Source of the DNA: Providencia vermicola
GTDB lineage: Bacteria > Pseudomonadota > Gammaproteobacteria > Enterobacterales > Enterobacteriaceae
Assembly (NCBI RefSeq): GCF_010748935.1
Contig: NZ_CP048796.1
Coordinates: 561,001-625,000, forward strand
Length of the DNA stretch: 64,000 nt
Direction of reading: 5' to 3'
The notes under the pieces were generated by a model. The model searched no databases. It was not told where the DNA came from and was given only the letters and a program-made list of their open reading frames with translations. Made by a program: the position numbers and the translations under genes. Positions 1 through 8,793 of this stretch are shown here, piece by piece; the stretch's first letter is position 1; the number at the start of each line of letters is the position of its first letter.

Positions 1-172
1 TGGAAGCTCTAAAAAAGTAACTTGATAATTAATAGGAAAATAACGTTCAAAATTGTTATCTTAGTGAGGTTTTATTGCTGCGTTTTATCCACTCAGAGTT
101 TATCTAAAATAGCGTAGTAGACAAACAAGGTATCATTAAAAAAGAATATAAAGCGATGCGGAGCGGTGAAAT

Positions 173-1192
173 ATGATTGATACATTACTCGAAAAGTATG
201 CCATTGGCATTACCATCATTGCGGTATGTTTAGCCATCACGGTTGTTTTCGAGATAATAAGCAAAAAACGTAAGCATAAGCATAAAAATAAAAGTATTTT
301 TATTCATGTCATCCAGACAGCAGTGCTATGCAGTATGGTCATTGTCGCTGCCCAATATGTTGATATGGCGGCTACAGATTTTCATTTAAGCTTTATTTCA
401 ACCCCTCTGATTAATTTCATTACTATTGCGATTATTGCCATTATTTTAGTGCGCAAGCTGTTTCAATTGGTCAATAGGCTAGAAAAGACGCAAATTAAAA
501 AAGGGAGCGACCCAACCTCAGCACGTATTATTGCCCGAGTATTTAAAACCACCATTTTTGTCGTGATGATTTTGTTATTTGGCGAACATTTTGGGATGAG
601 TTTGTCGGGGTTGATGGCTTTTGGTGGTATTGGTGGCATTGCCATTGGTATGGCGGGTAAGGATATTCTAAGTAACTTTTTCTCTGGGATTATGCTTTAC
701 TTTGATCGGCCTTTTAATATTGGTGATTGGGTCAGCTCGCCAGACCGAAATATTGAAGGTACGGTTGTGGAGATTGGCTGGCGTATCACAAAAATTGTTA
801 CTTTCGATCATAGACCGCTCTATATCCCTAACTCATTATTCTCATCAATCAGTGTTGAGAATCCAGGGCGTATGACTAACCGACGCATCAAAACCTCATT
901 AGGTTTACGTTATGAGGATGCAGATAAAGTGAGCGTTATTGTCAGTGATATTCGTAGTATGTTGCAGCAAGATCCCAATATTGATACGGGGCAAACGTTA
1001 TTGGTTTATTTTGATGAATTCGCGGATTCATCGCTCAACATTATGGTGTATTGCTTCACGAAAACGACGGTGTGGGCGGAATGGTTAGCTGCTCAGCAAG
1101 ATGTGTATTTAAAGATCATTGAGATCGTTAAACGTCACGATGCAGACTTTGCTTATCCTACACAGACATTGTATATGGAAAAAAACAACTAA
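173..1192 (+). CDS. ynaI: MscS-family mechanosensitive channel, YnaI-like
   Basis: 339 aa inner-membrane channel of the small-conductance mechanosensitive (MscS) family, which opens under membrane tension to release solutes during hypoosmotic shock. The N-terminal ~160 residues hold several hydrophobic segments. The pore-lining helix region is rich in Gly/Ala ([15 protein letters not shown]) and is followed by the family hallmark [10 protein letters not shown] and a soluble beta domain ([26 protein letters not shown]). These stretches, the C-terminal ending ([12 protein letters not shown]) and the length match E. coli YnaI (about 343 aa) much better than MscS itself. The ATG at 173 gives full family length. 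It is monocistronic; an inverted repeat follows at 1215-1252. Orthology is inferred from recalled sequence. Confidence 0.88.
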   Translation: MIDTLLEKYAIGITIIAVCLAITVVFEIISKKRKHKHKNKSIFIHVIQTAVLCSMVIVAAQYVDMAATDFHLSFISTPLINFITIAIIAIILVRKLFQLVNRLEKTQIKKGSDPTSARIIARVFKTTIFVVMILLFGEHFGMSLSGLMAFGGIGGIAIGMAGKDILSNFFSGIMLYFDRPFNIGDWVSSPDRNIEGTVVEIGWRITKIVTFDHRPLYIPNSLFSSISVENPGRMTNRRIKTSLGLRYEDADKVSVIVSDIRSMLQQDPNIDTGQTLLVYFDEFADSSLNIMVYCFTKTTVWAEWLAAQQDVYLKIIEIVKRHDADFAYPTQTLYMEKNN

Positions 1193-1214
1193 CCTCCCAA
1201 CTTGGATAAATCGG

Positions 1215-1252
1215 CCGACTAATATGTGGTTAAAATTAAAAATATTAGTCGG
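1215..1252. repeat. 11-bp-arm inverted repeat between ynaI and speC
   Basis: CCGACTAATAT (1215-1225) and its exact complement ATATTAGTCGG (1242-1252) flank a 16-base AT-rich loop. It begins 22 bases after the ynaI stop. A T-run occurs only about 14 bases beyond the right arm, so it is a poor classical terminator; it could be a terminator-like hairpin or a protein site. Confidence 0.5.
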
Positions 1253-1463
1253 TTAGTTGATATTGTGGTTTTTTTATAGCGTTTAATGCCAGTGGCGCAA
1301 AAATAACCCTGAATAATTTTATGCTATTAACCAGTAGCTTATCAAAATTTATCTACTCCATAATATTTATGATTCTTCCCGCACGTTCTGACAATTCCAA
1401 TCTGATTTTCTATCAAGTATATTGTCGGCCTCTTTTCCTCAGCTAACTAAGGGCCAGACTGTT

Positions 1464-3623
1464 ATGAACAAAATCAATGTGGCATGTAGCCAGGGGGTCG
1501 CTATCTATTTTACTGGAGAATTCCAATGGGTAGATATTCGCGATGCACAGTTAAACAATATCGCTGCTGTTGTGCTATCTGAACAGGATGCCAATCAAGG
1601 GCTATGGAAAAGAGTTATTGATAGTAAGTTAAGTATTCCGCTGTTTATCATTAGTGATAAACAGCTTCCTGATAATATCGAGATGCCGTCATATGTAACG
1701 GCAATACTGCCTCCTGCACCTGCTGAGCGTAACGAAAATAGCCGTCAATTACTCGACGCCGCGAATCGCTATCTTGAGCAGTTATTACCGCCATTTTTTG
1801 CTCGAATGATGGATTATGCTGCGGGTCATAATGTCACCTTCGCTTGCCCTGGACATCAAGGCGGGCAATTTTTCCGTCGCCATCCGACAGGGGAACAATT
1901 TTATCAGTTCTACGGTGAAAATCTTTTTCGTACCGACTTGTGCAATGCTGATGTAGCGATGGGGGATCTGCTGATCCATGAAGGGGCTGCAAAGGAAGCG
2001 CAAAAATTTGCGGCCACGGTTTTTAATGCCGATAAAACGTATTTTGTACTCAATGGCACATCATCATCAAATAAAGTGGTATTGAACGCGTTATTAACAC
2101 CTGGAGACCTCGTGTTATTTGATCGCAATAACCATAAATCTAACCATCATGGTGCGTTAATTCAGGCAGGAGCAACGCCAATTTACCTTGAAACTGCACG
2201 TAATCCGTTTGGGTTTATTGGTGGGATTGATGCACATTGCTTTGAAGAAGATTATTTGCGTGAATTGATTACTGAAGTGATGCCCGAGAAACGCACGGCA
2301 GAACGACCATTTCGTTTGGCGGTTATTCAGTTAGGCACCTATGACGGCACGGTATATAACGCAAGGCAGGTTGTCGATAAGATTGGCCATTTATGTGAGT
2401 ATATTCTGTTTGACTCTGCATGGGTGGGTTATGAACAATTCATTCCAATGATGCGTCAATGTTCGCCATTATTACTGGAATTAAATGAAAATGACCCAGG
2501 TATTATGGTGACACAATCCGTGCATAAACAATTAGCAGGCTTCTCACAAGCGTCGCAGATTCATAAAAAAGATAATCATATTAAAGGGCAAAACCGTTTT
2601 GTTTCTCATAAAAAGCTCAATAATGCTTTTATGATGCATGCATCGACCAGCCCGTTCTACCCGTTATTTGCTTCCTTAGATGTGAATGCGCGTATGCATC
2701 AAGGCGATGCGGGCGAAATGATGTGGATGGAGTGCGTTAAGCTCGGTATTGAAATTAGAAAATCCATCATCAAACATTGCCAATATTTCAGGCCGTTTGT
2801 GCCTGAATGGGTCGATGGTAAACCATGGCAGGATTATCCAACAGAGCAAATAGCTTCTGAGCAGCGTTTCTTTAATTTTATTCCAAATGAACGTTGGCAT
2901 GCTTTTGAGGGTTATGCAAAAAACCAATATTTTGTTGATCCTTGCAAGTTAATGTTAACGACGCCGGGGATTGATGCTCAAAGTGGCGACTATGAATCCT
3001 TTGGGGTTCCAGCGACGATTTTGGCTCATTTTTTGCGCGAACATGGTGTGATCCCTGAAAAATGTGATCTGAATTCGATTCTCTTTTTGCTTACGCCAGC
3101 GGAGAGTAAAGAGAAGCTGGATTTGTTAGTCATGCATTTGGTGCGTTTTGAGCAGTTACTGGAAGAAGATGCATTATTAGAAGATGTGCTGCCATCCGTC
3201 TATCAGCGTTATCAAGAGCATTACCAAGGCTATACTTTGCGCCGTTTATGCCAAGAGATGCATCAATTAAGTGTGCAGTACAATATTAAGCAGTTACAGA
3301 AAGAGATGTTCCGTAGACAACATTTTCCTACGGTCAAAATGAACCCACAACAGGCTCACCTTGAATTTATTCGAGGCAATGTGGAATTACTTCCACTTAG
3401 TGAATTGGAAGGCCGAATTGCCGTTGAAGGCGCATTACCTTACCCACCGGGAGTGCTGTGTGTGGTGCCGGGTGAGGTTTGGGAAGGACCTGTATTACGT
3501 TATTTTCAAGCGCTCGAAGCTGGAATTAACTTACTGCCGGGGTTTGCGCCCGAGCTACAAGGTGTCTATATTCCGAAAACGGAAGATGGACAGAAACGTG
3601 TCTATGCGCATGTTTTAAAATAA
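1464..3623 (+). CDS. speC: Ornithine decarboxylase
   Basis: PLP-dependent decarboxylase converting ornithine to putrescine, the first step of polyamine synthesis. From the ATG at 1464 the protein is 719 aa, close to E. coli SpeC (711) and SpeF. An upstream TTG at 1422 is in frame, but the ATG gives the family N-terminus (MNKINVACSQG). Seen: an N-terminal wing domain (1-105), FACPGHQGG, the PLP-site segment LFDRNNHKSNHHGA, and the PLP lysine in QSVHKQ at residue 355. The C-terminus EGALPYPPGVLCVVPGEVW matches the ornithine rather than lysine or arginine enzymes. No PotE-type antiporter and no obvious ORN leader ORF is adjacent, which favours the biosynthetic SpeC type over acid-inducible SpeF. 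A strong terminator follows at 3680. Confidence 0.93.
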   Translation: MNKINVACSQGVAIYFTGEFQWVDIRDAQLNNIAAVVLSEQDANQGLWKRVIDSKLSIPLFIISDKQLPDNIEMPSYVTAILPPAPAERNENSRQLLDAANRYLEQLLPPFFARMMDYAAGHNVTFACPGHQGGQFFRRHPTGEQFYQFYGENLFRTDLCNADVAMGDLLIHEGAAKEAQKFAATVFNADKTYFVLNGTSSSNKVVLNALLTPGDLVLFDRNNHKSNHHGALIQAGATPIYLETARNPFGFIGGIDAHCFEEDYLRELITEVMPEKRTAERPFRLAVIQLGTYDGTVYNARQVVDKIGHLCEYILFDSAWVGYEQFIPMMRQCSPLLLELNENDPGIMVTQSVHKQLAGFSQASQIHKKDNHIKGQNRFVSHKKLNNAFMMHASTSPFYPLFASLDVNARMHQGDAGEMMWMECVKLGIEIRKSIIKHCQYFRPFVPEWVDGKPWQDYPTEQIASEQRFFNFIPNERWHAFEGYAKNQYFVDPCKLMLTTPGIDAQSGDYESFGVPATILAHFLREHGVIPEKCDLNSILFLLTPAESKEKLDLLVMHLVRFEQLLEEDALLEDVLPSVYQRYQEHYQGYTLRRLCQEMHQLSVQYNIKQLQKEMFRRQHFPTVKMNPQQAHLEFIRGNVELLPLSELEGRIAVEGALPYPPGVLCVVPGEVWEGPVLRYFQALEAGINLLPGFAPELQGVYIPKTEDGQKRVYAHVLK

Positions 3624-3679
3624 AATGACCTTTATTTTGTAGCGGCTCATAGATTTTACTTGATGAGCTGGTTAGATTG

Positions 3680-3707
3680 GGAGCTGTTTAGCAAACAGCT
3701 CCTTTTT
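3680..3707 (+). terminator. Rho-independent terminator of speC
   Basis: Perfect 10-bp stem GGAGCTGTTT / AAACAGCTCC with a 3-base loop followed by five T, 57 bases after the speC stop. Confidence 0.9.
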
Positions 3708-3727
3708 CATTCAATAAGGTAAGGTGT

Positions 3728-4662
3728 ATGGCAAAGAAAATTATCCTAGATTGCGATCCGGGACATGACGATGCGATTGCGTTGTTATTGGCTTATGGTA
3801 ATCCTGAAATAGATTTATTGGCTGTCACTACTGTCGCGGGTAATCAAACTCTTGAAAAAGTCACTCATAATGCGCTTGCTGTTGCGGAAATGGCAAAAAT
3901 TCGGGGAATTCCGTTTGCGGCAGGTTCACCTCGGCCATTAGTACGTGAAGTGGAAATTGCTCCTGATATTCATGGAGATTCAGGGCTTGATGGTCCTCAA
4001 TTACCAGAACCATCGCTAACATTAGAAAATAGTCATGCAGTAGAATTGATCATAAAATTGATCATGTCGCATCCTCCAAAACCATCACTTTAGTGCCTAC
4101 AGGGGCACTGACCAATATTGCATTAGCAGCAAGGCTTGAGCCGCGTATTGTGGAGCGGGTGAAGGAAGTTGTGTTAATGGGCGGCGGTTACCATGTTGGA
4201 AACTGGAGCCCTGTGGCTGAATTTAATATTAAGATTGATCCGGAAGCCGCACATATTGTTTTTAATGAAAAATGGCCACTCACCATGGTTGGCTTAGACC
4301 TCACTCACCAAGCACTTGCAACGCCGGATGTTATCGAAAACATCGCTAAAGTTGGCACACCTTGTTCGCAATTTGTTGTCGAATTACTCGATTTCTTTGG
4401 CAAAATGTATAAACAGGCGCAAGGTTTTGATGCCCCACCAGTGCATGACCCTTGTGCTGTTGCCTATGTTATCGACCCTTCCGTCATGACGACACAACGT
4501 GTTCCCGTGGATATTGAGCTAACAGGAACGTTAACTTTAGGGATGACCGTTGCTGATTTCCGCCATCCTGCCCCTGCTGATTGTCATACTCAAGTCGCGG
4601 TAAAATTAGATCATGCTAAATTCTGGCAACTGGTGGTGGATGCCTTAAAACATATTGGGTGA
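3728..4662 (+). pseudogene. Pyrimidine/purine nucleoside hydrolase broken by a 1-base frameshift
   Basis: Two adjacent frames together encode one inosine-uridine nucleoside hydrolase (RihA/RihB type), which cleaves ribonucleosides to base and ribose. Frame 1 (3728-4093) carries the Ca/ribose-binding motif DCDPGHDDA near residue 8 and HGDSGLDGP. Frame 2 (GTG at 4093 to 4662) carries MGGGYHVGNWSPVAEFNI, the calcium-site region and VHDPCAVAYV with the active-site His. The junction is an A4 run at 4078-4081; one extra A would restore a continuous 311-aa reading frame through the family sequence TLVPTGALTNIA. RihA and RihB are 311 and 313 aa. No other lesion is visible, so this is a very recent mutation, an assembly error in a homopolymer, or a site of slippage. 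The first stop and the GTG overlap (TAGTG), so weak coupled reinitiation is possible, but neither half should be active alone. Confidence 0.85.
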
Positions 4663-4768
4663 TAAATAGCTATTAGGTCATGTTGAATCCCCATAGTTTA
4701 GCTGGCCTAATCTATCACTATGTAATGATTTTCTTTCTGTTATTAAGTTGTAATTTAGGAATGCTTAT

Positions 4769-5248
4769 ATGAATCAAGATGCTGAAAACTTACCTTATGA
4801 CATATTGCTAGCCCGTAGCATGAACGCCTTGCAACATAAGAGTCAATTTCATTGTGATACTTGGAAACTTGATCAAGCGAGTTGGTCTGTTGATCAAGAA
4901 GAAGGCATTATCGTTTTTCAGGCGCCAGACGATATTGTGGCAGTTGCCCCCGTGCAAATTATCGGCACTTATGATCAAAACCAAGGAAATTGGCTGTGGG
5001 GATGGGCGAATAGCTCGATCGAAGAACCATTATTACAAGATGCTTTAGCCGTACAAGAATTTGCTGAACGCAAAGGCTATGATCAATTAACCGAAGCCAT
5101 GTGTCAGATCGATGAAAGCGAAGCTTGGGAATTTGCCGCACTAGCTTGTGAGTTAAATGAACGCCAAGGAGTATACCGCGGTGCCGCAGGGAATACGTTA
5201 ATTTTTATGTCGTTTGGTGAAGTTAAGCTCCATAAAAATAATGCATAA
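4769..5248 (+). CDS. DUF6882-type hypothetical protein
   Basis: 159 aa soluble protein with no signal peptide or membrane segment. The central segment IGTYDQNQGNWLWGWAN followed by a helix-rich C-terminus resembles the DUF6882 family, in which a beta-hairpin carrying a W-x-W-x-W-A-N signature is conserved; no biochemical role is known to me. It stands alone: 106 bases after the nucleoside hydrolase remnant and about 90 bases before the phosphatase gene, both with their own leaders. The family assignment rests on pattern recall and is moderately secure; function unknown. Confidence 0.7.
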   Translation: MNQDAENLPYDILLARSMNALQHKSQFHCDTWKLDQASWSVDQEEGIIVFQAPDDIVAVAPVQIIGTYDQNQGNWLWGWANSSIEEPLLQDALAVQEFAERKGYDQLTEAMCQIDESEAWEFAALACELNERQGVYRGAAGNTLIFMSFGEVKLHKNNA

Positions 5249-5340
5249 TCATTGAGTAACAAAAAGCATGATTATCTCTCCCTAATTATTCTTGGAAGTT
5301 ATAATGACGATCTGTCTTATGCTTTGGGAGGATAAACACG

Positions 5341-6141
5341 ATGTTAGCAATAGCACTTGAAGCGGCGAAATCGGTCACAGCGATGACTGTGGAAGCATTT
5401 CAAGGCGCTGGACGATTTGATTACAAGCCGGATCGTTCAGTTGTCACCCAAACGGATTTGCGAGTTGAATCTGAATTGCGTGAATTATTCGCTCGACGCA
5501 CCCCTAATATCCCCATTCTTGGCGAAGAATTTGGCCTTGAAGGCAGTAAATCATTCGATTCGGGCTGGGTTATTGACCCTATCGATGGTACTCGTGCTTT
5601 TATTTATGGTGTTCCGTTATTTAGCACCTTGATTGCTTATGTTGAGCATGGTGAGCCTATTGTCGGTGTCATTAGCTTTCCCGCTATTTCTACAATTATG
5701 TACGCTGCAAAAGGGGATGGCTGCTATTTAGACACAGGTAACAGCTCTAGACGGCTAGTCTTAGCAAAAGACGCACCAAAAGAGCTGGCGAATGCGGTGG
5801 TTTCAGCATCAGGTATTCATAGTAGCACTTACGATCCACGAGATGGAACAACGCTTTATCATCTCGATCGTATTGTCGGAGCGGCGCGTGATTTTATTTT
5901 TGCTAATGATGCTTATCAACATGCAATGGTTGCATCAGGCCGTATACATGCCGCTATTGATTCGATCATGAAACCTTGGGATAGTGCGGCGCTGATCCCC
6001 TGTATTCGCGAAGCTGGCGGAGAAGTCTGTACCTTAAGTGGTGAACGTGAAAAAGTGTTGTTTGGCGGCAGCTTACTCAGTGCTTCAACGCCGGAGCTTG
6101 CGGAGCACATTGTGAATTTGATGAATACACCGGTTTCTTAA
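5341..6141 (+). CDS. Inositol-monophosphatase superfamily phosphatase, HisN-like
   Basis: 266 aa magnesium-dependent phosphatase of the IMPase/FBPase/CysQ superfamily. Metal-site motifs are intact: GEEFG (around residue 62), WVIDPIDGTRAFIYG (around residue 78, the D-P-x-D-G-T signature) and the second motif KPWDSAALIP near residue 210. The DGTRAF variant is typical of histidinol-phosphatases of the HisN type rather than SuhB (DGTTNF) or CysQ (DGTKEF). Enterobacteria normally use bifunctional HisB for histidinol phosphate, so the true substrate here may be another phosphate ester or nucleotide. The start has a strong GGGAGG 11 bases upstream. No neighbour suggests a pathway. Confidence 0.82.
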   Translation: MLAIALEAAKSVTAMTVEAFQGAGRFDYKPDRSVVTQTDLRVESELRELFARRTPNIPILGEEFGLEGSKSFDSGWVIDPIDGTRAFIYGVPLFSTLIAYVEHGEPIVGVISFPAISTIMYAAKGDGCYLDTGNSSRRLVLAKDAPKELANAVVSASGIHSSTYDPRDGTTLYHLDRIVGAARDFIFANDAYQHAMVASGRIHAAIDSIMKPWDSAALIPCIREAGGEVCTLSGEREKVLFGGSLLSASTPELAEHIVNLMNTPVS

Positions 6142-6580
6142 GTGAATGCAGATGGTGATAAATGTTTATAGCCTATATTGCGGAATATCATATTGAACAA
6201 TTCCCTCGTATTCGCGTATTTGGCAATTAATAAGAGAGATAAAAATTTATTTATATGAGTTTACAACATGTCACTAATAAAGTGACATGTTGTAATATGA
6301 ACGTCTACTCTATTCTATTCTACACTAAATAATCGAAAATTAATTATAATGAGTTTAATCTAAATGTAATCTTCAGTTTTAATTGGCTGAAAATCAATGA
6401 TAAAGGAAGTTTATTTTAAAAAACACACATCATAATCGTCTCTTTTTTGCTTTTATATGCTTAGGTTTTAATAATAACAGGTTTTTATCTTTTTTATTTT
6501 ATAATCTATCCGACAAATAAATTACTACTATAATTAATTTGTGTTTTTTCATCGGTGTTATATAAATAAATGAGGCTATT
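6142..6580. other. AT-rich intergenic region with one long hairpin
   Basis: 439 bases without a convincing gene. Apart from the 35-bp hairpin at 6261-6295 it is very AT-rich. It presumably contains the promoter of the orphan gene at 6581, but no convincing -35/-10 pair was singled out. Confidence 0.6.
6261..6295. repeat. Perfect 15-bp-arm hairpin
   Basis: TTACAACATGTCACT (6261-6275) and its exact complement AGTGACATGTTGTAA (6281-6295) are separated by AATAA. No T-run follows on either strand, so it is not a canonical intrinsic terminator. It lies 120 bases after the phosphatase gene and 285 bases before the orphan gene. It could be an operator, a processing or termination hairpin, or part of a small RNA. 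Confidence 0.7.
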
Positions 6581-7225
6581 ATGATTAAGTCTGGGTATAT
6601 TGATGAAGTTTTAAAAGTTACTGAATCCACTAATTCAAATTCAGATAACTCAAGCGTGATTGTTAAATGTACTTTGGAAGAGAGTGATGAAATTATTGAC
6701 CTTGTTTTTAGTAATGATGATAAATATATAGCCGAATTGTATGTGTCATTATTAGAATATGTTTCGCCAGATAGTTTCTTTAGCCTATATGTTGAGTTTT
6801 TTAGTTCCCCAAATCGGATAGAACAAAACCATCTTGTTAAGGGGTTTAAACTAGAGCTGCCAGCCTTCCTAGAACACATGGCGTTGTCAGACAGTGAGTC
6901 TGTTTTAAATAATAATCAGGACTCAGAAGACGATAACATTATGAAAGGCGAGATATATGGAGTAAACGAAATTAGTAAAGAATTAGATTCCGTGTACTAT
7001 GAAGTGATTACAAGAGTAGAACGAGGAAACTATAAAATCGTATTATACTCTGAAAATATGAAGTCATTTTTCATTAACTATGCTGGGATGATCACTCGAT
7101 ATAATCTCTTACCTAGAAATACGATTAAGTTAGAGTATATCATGTATGTTGAGTTTTATGTTGCGAATAACAACAGCGAACTGCATTATTCGATACCACA
7201 TGTTATGGAGGTTAATAAAGTCTAA
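6581..7225 (+). CDS. Orphan protein with two related halves
   Basis: 214 aa, acidic, no signal peptide or membrane helix, not recognised. Its codons are more AT-rich than those of its neighbours, suggesting horizontal acquisition. The two halves look related: residues 41-48 (LVFSNDDK) parallel 154-161 (VLYSENMK), and residues 70-74 (YVEFF) parallel 189-193 (YVEFY). Each half starts with a short M-[IK]-K/G-x-x-I/Y pattern (residue 1 and residue 121), joined by an Asn/Asp/Ser-rich linker around residues 100-120. An internal ATG at 6941 begins the second half. It is monocistronic, flanked by a long AT-rich leader and a terminator at 7268. Role unknown; an immunity or small cytosolic accessory protein is only a guess. 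Confidence 0.7.
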   Translation: MIKSGYIDEVLKVTESTNSNSDNSSVIVKCTLEESDEIIDLVFSNDDKYIAELYVSLLEYVSPDSFFSLYVEFFSSPNRIEQNHLVKGFKLELPAFLEHMALSDSESVLNNNQDSEDDNIMKGEIYGVNEISKELDSVYYEVITRVERGNYKIVLYSENMKSFFINYAGMITRYNLLPRNTIKLEYIMYVEFYVANNNSELHYSIPHVMEVNKV

Positions 7226-7267
7226 ATGAAAAAATAATCGATTAATATAAAAAGGGTGTGTGAATCT

Positions 7268-7304
7268 AAAATCTCACTGGGTTTTTATTGGTGGGATTTT
7301 TTAT
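7268..7304 (+). terminator. Terminator of the orphan gene
   Basis: AAATCTCAC pairs with GTGGGATTT (one G-T pair) around a 13-base loop, then runs into a T-rich tail; 43 bases after the stop at 7225. Confidence 0.75.
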
Positions 7305-7593
7305 ATTGCATTGCGATAATTTATTTCACTCTGTCTATGGCCTATTGATGAATTAGAATATTAAAAATATGTTTTATCGGGCCTATGGCTGCCATCGATA
7401 GAAGAGTATTAAACCGGTTGAATTTAATATGCGCACAGATTTTTAATAGCAAATAGTGTGTTTATACCTCATGGCATATTGAGTATCGATGCATGTAGCA
7501 GGGCTACCTTGTGTTTAAATACTTTTGCCGTCTTCTTGATAGCAACCGAGCAGCGATATCGCACAGTACCATCTGCTCTCATTCTGAGGTCTA

Positions 7594-7602
7594 TGTTATA
7601 AT
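7594..7602 (+). promoter_or_regulatory. Candidate extended -10 promoter of dusA
   Basis: TGTTATAAT fits the extended -10 consensus TGnTATAAT exactly; the -35 region is weak, as expected for that class. It would give a 5' leader of about 130 bases before the dusA ATG. Inferred from sequence only. Confidence 0.4.
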
Positions 7603-7737
7603 CGTCTATCTTATAGTATTTTCCATGGCAGATTTAGGTGTGGAGTTTCCCAAACAGAGGGCTTCAACGGGTGTTCTGGTAAAGCAAAAACACATTAAAT
7701 AGGTCACAAAAGACATGGATACAAGACAGATACAACA

Positions 7738-8748
7738 ATGACCGAAAATAAGGTTTTTCAAGGTATGACAGGTTACAAGAACATAAATAGATTTTCCGTT
7801 GCGCCGATGTTGGATTGGACTGACCGCCATTGCCGATACTTCCACCGTTTGTTGAGCAAAAATACGTTGCTCTATACTGAAATGGTCACCACAGGCGCTA
7901 TTATTCACGGTAAAGGTGATTATTTAGCATTTAGTGAAGAAGAGCAACCTGTAGCACTACAGCTTGGCGGCAGTGACCCAGCGGCATTAGCACAATGTGC
8001 AAAGTTAGCACAAGCGCGTGGTTACGATGAAATTAATCTTAATGTCGGTTGTCCATCTGATCGTGTACAGAATGGCCGTTTTGGCGCTTGTTTAATGGCA
8101 GATGCTCAGCTTGTGGCTGATTGTGTCAAAGCGATGCAGGACGTGGTGTCGATCCCAGTGACGGTGAAAACGCGGATTGGTATCGATGAGCAGGACAGCT
8201 ACCAATTTTTGTGTGACTTTATTGAGACCGTTTCAGCCAAAGGCGGCTGTGAAATGTTTATCATCCACGCTCGTAAAGCATGGTTATCTGGCCTTAGTCC
8301 AAAAGAAAATCGTGAAATCCCACCCTTGGATTATCCGCGTGTTTATCAGCTAAAACGTGATTTTCCTCAGTTAACGATAGCAATTAATGGTGGAATAAAA
8401 ACCCTAGAAGAAGCGAAAGAGCATTTACGCCACCTTGATGGTGTGATGGTAGGACGTGAAGCCTATCAAAATCCCACTATTTTGACTGCGGTAGATAACC
8501 AATTATTCGATAGTCAATTGCCGGTGGTGAATGCTGTGGATGCTGTTCAGCAAATGTTTCCTTATATCGAAAAAGAGTTATCGCGAGGCACTTACTTGGG
8601 ACATATTACCCGCCATATGCTAGGGATATTCCAAGGTATTCCAGGCGCTCGCCAATGGCGACGTTATTTGAGTGAGAATGCACATAAGAAAGGTGCAGAT
8701 CTTGCTGTCGTCGAACAAGCCTTGGCATTAGTTACTCGAGATCAATAA
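7738..8748 (+). CDS. dusA: tRNA-dihydrouridine(20/20a) synthase
   Basis: 336 aa FMN enzyme that reduces uridines 20/20a of the tRNA D-loop. [21 protein letters not shown] near residue 19 (FMN-binding start of the TIM barrel), [10 protein letters not shown] with the catalytic cysteine at residue 105, [30 protein letters not shown] and INGGI are all diagnostic of DusA rather than DusB or DusC. Length is close to E. coli DusA (about 330-345). The ATG at 7738 lacks a strong ribosome site; an internal ATG at 7765 would also retain the catalytic barrel. It is followed by qor on the opposite strand; the E. coli neighbour pspG is absent. The 5' end of dusA is a known integration site for genomic islands, but none is present here. 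Confidence 0.95.
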   Translation: MTENKVFQGMTGYKNINRFSVAPMLDWTDRHCRYFHRLLSKNTLLYTEMVTTGAIIHGKGDYLAFSEEEQPVALQLGGSDPAALAQCAKLAQARGYDEINLNVGCPSDRVQNGRFGACLMADAQLVADCVKAMQDVVSIPVTVKTRIGIDEQDSYQFLCDFIETVSAKGGCEMFIIHARKAWLSGLSPKENREIPPLDYPRVYQLKRDFPQLTIAINGGIKTLEEAKEHLRHLDGVMVGREAYQNPTILTAVDNQLFDSQLPVVNAVDAVQQMFPYIEKELSRGTYLGHITRHMLGIFQGIPGARQWRRYLSENAHKKGADLAVVEQALALVTRDQ

Positions 8749-8754
8749 TTAGCG

Positions 8755-8784
8755 TTGGGATGGCAACCGCAGTTGGCATCCCAA
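8755..8784. terminator. Hairpin between convergent dusA and qor
   Basis: TTGGGATG ... CATCCCAA with inner CAAC/GTTG pairing makes a near-perfect 30-base palindrome exactly between the two convergent stops. No T-run flanks it, so it is a terminator-like or mRNA-end-protecting hairpin rather than a classical terminator. Confidence 0.6.
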
Positions 8785-8793
8785 TCAAGCGAA

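Larger units (their letters stand above)
7226..7737. other. Intergenic region upstream of dusA
   Basis: About 510 bases holding the orphan-gene terminator (7268-7304), a probable extended -10 promoter for dusA (7594-7602) and otherwise no feature I can support. A 63-codon frame at 7511-7702 has no recognisable family and no Shine-Dalgarno sequence and is not called. Confidence 0.5.

Noticed and set aside
1-172. Possible end of an upstream gene
   Set aside because: No open frame with coding character reaches the window edge; only AT-rich sequence before ynaI.
7591-7615. Zur-like half-site around TGTTATAAT
   Set aside because: Only one half of the Zur palindrome is present; an extended -10 promoter explains the same bases.
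7511-7702. 63-codon frame upstream of dusA
   Set aside because: No ribosome site, spans the probable dusA promoter, and shows no family resemblance.
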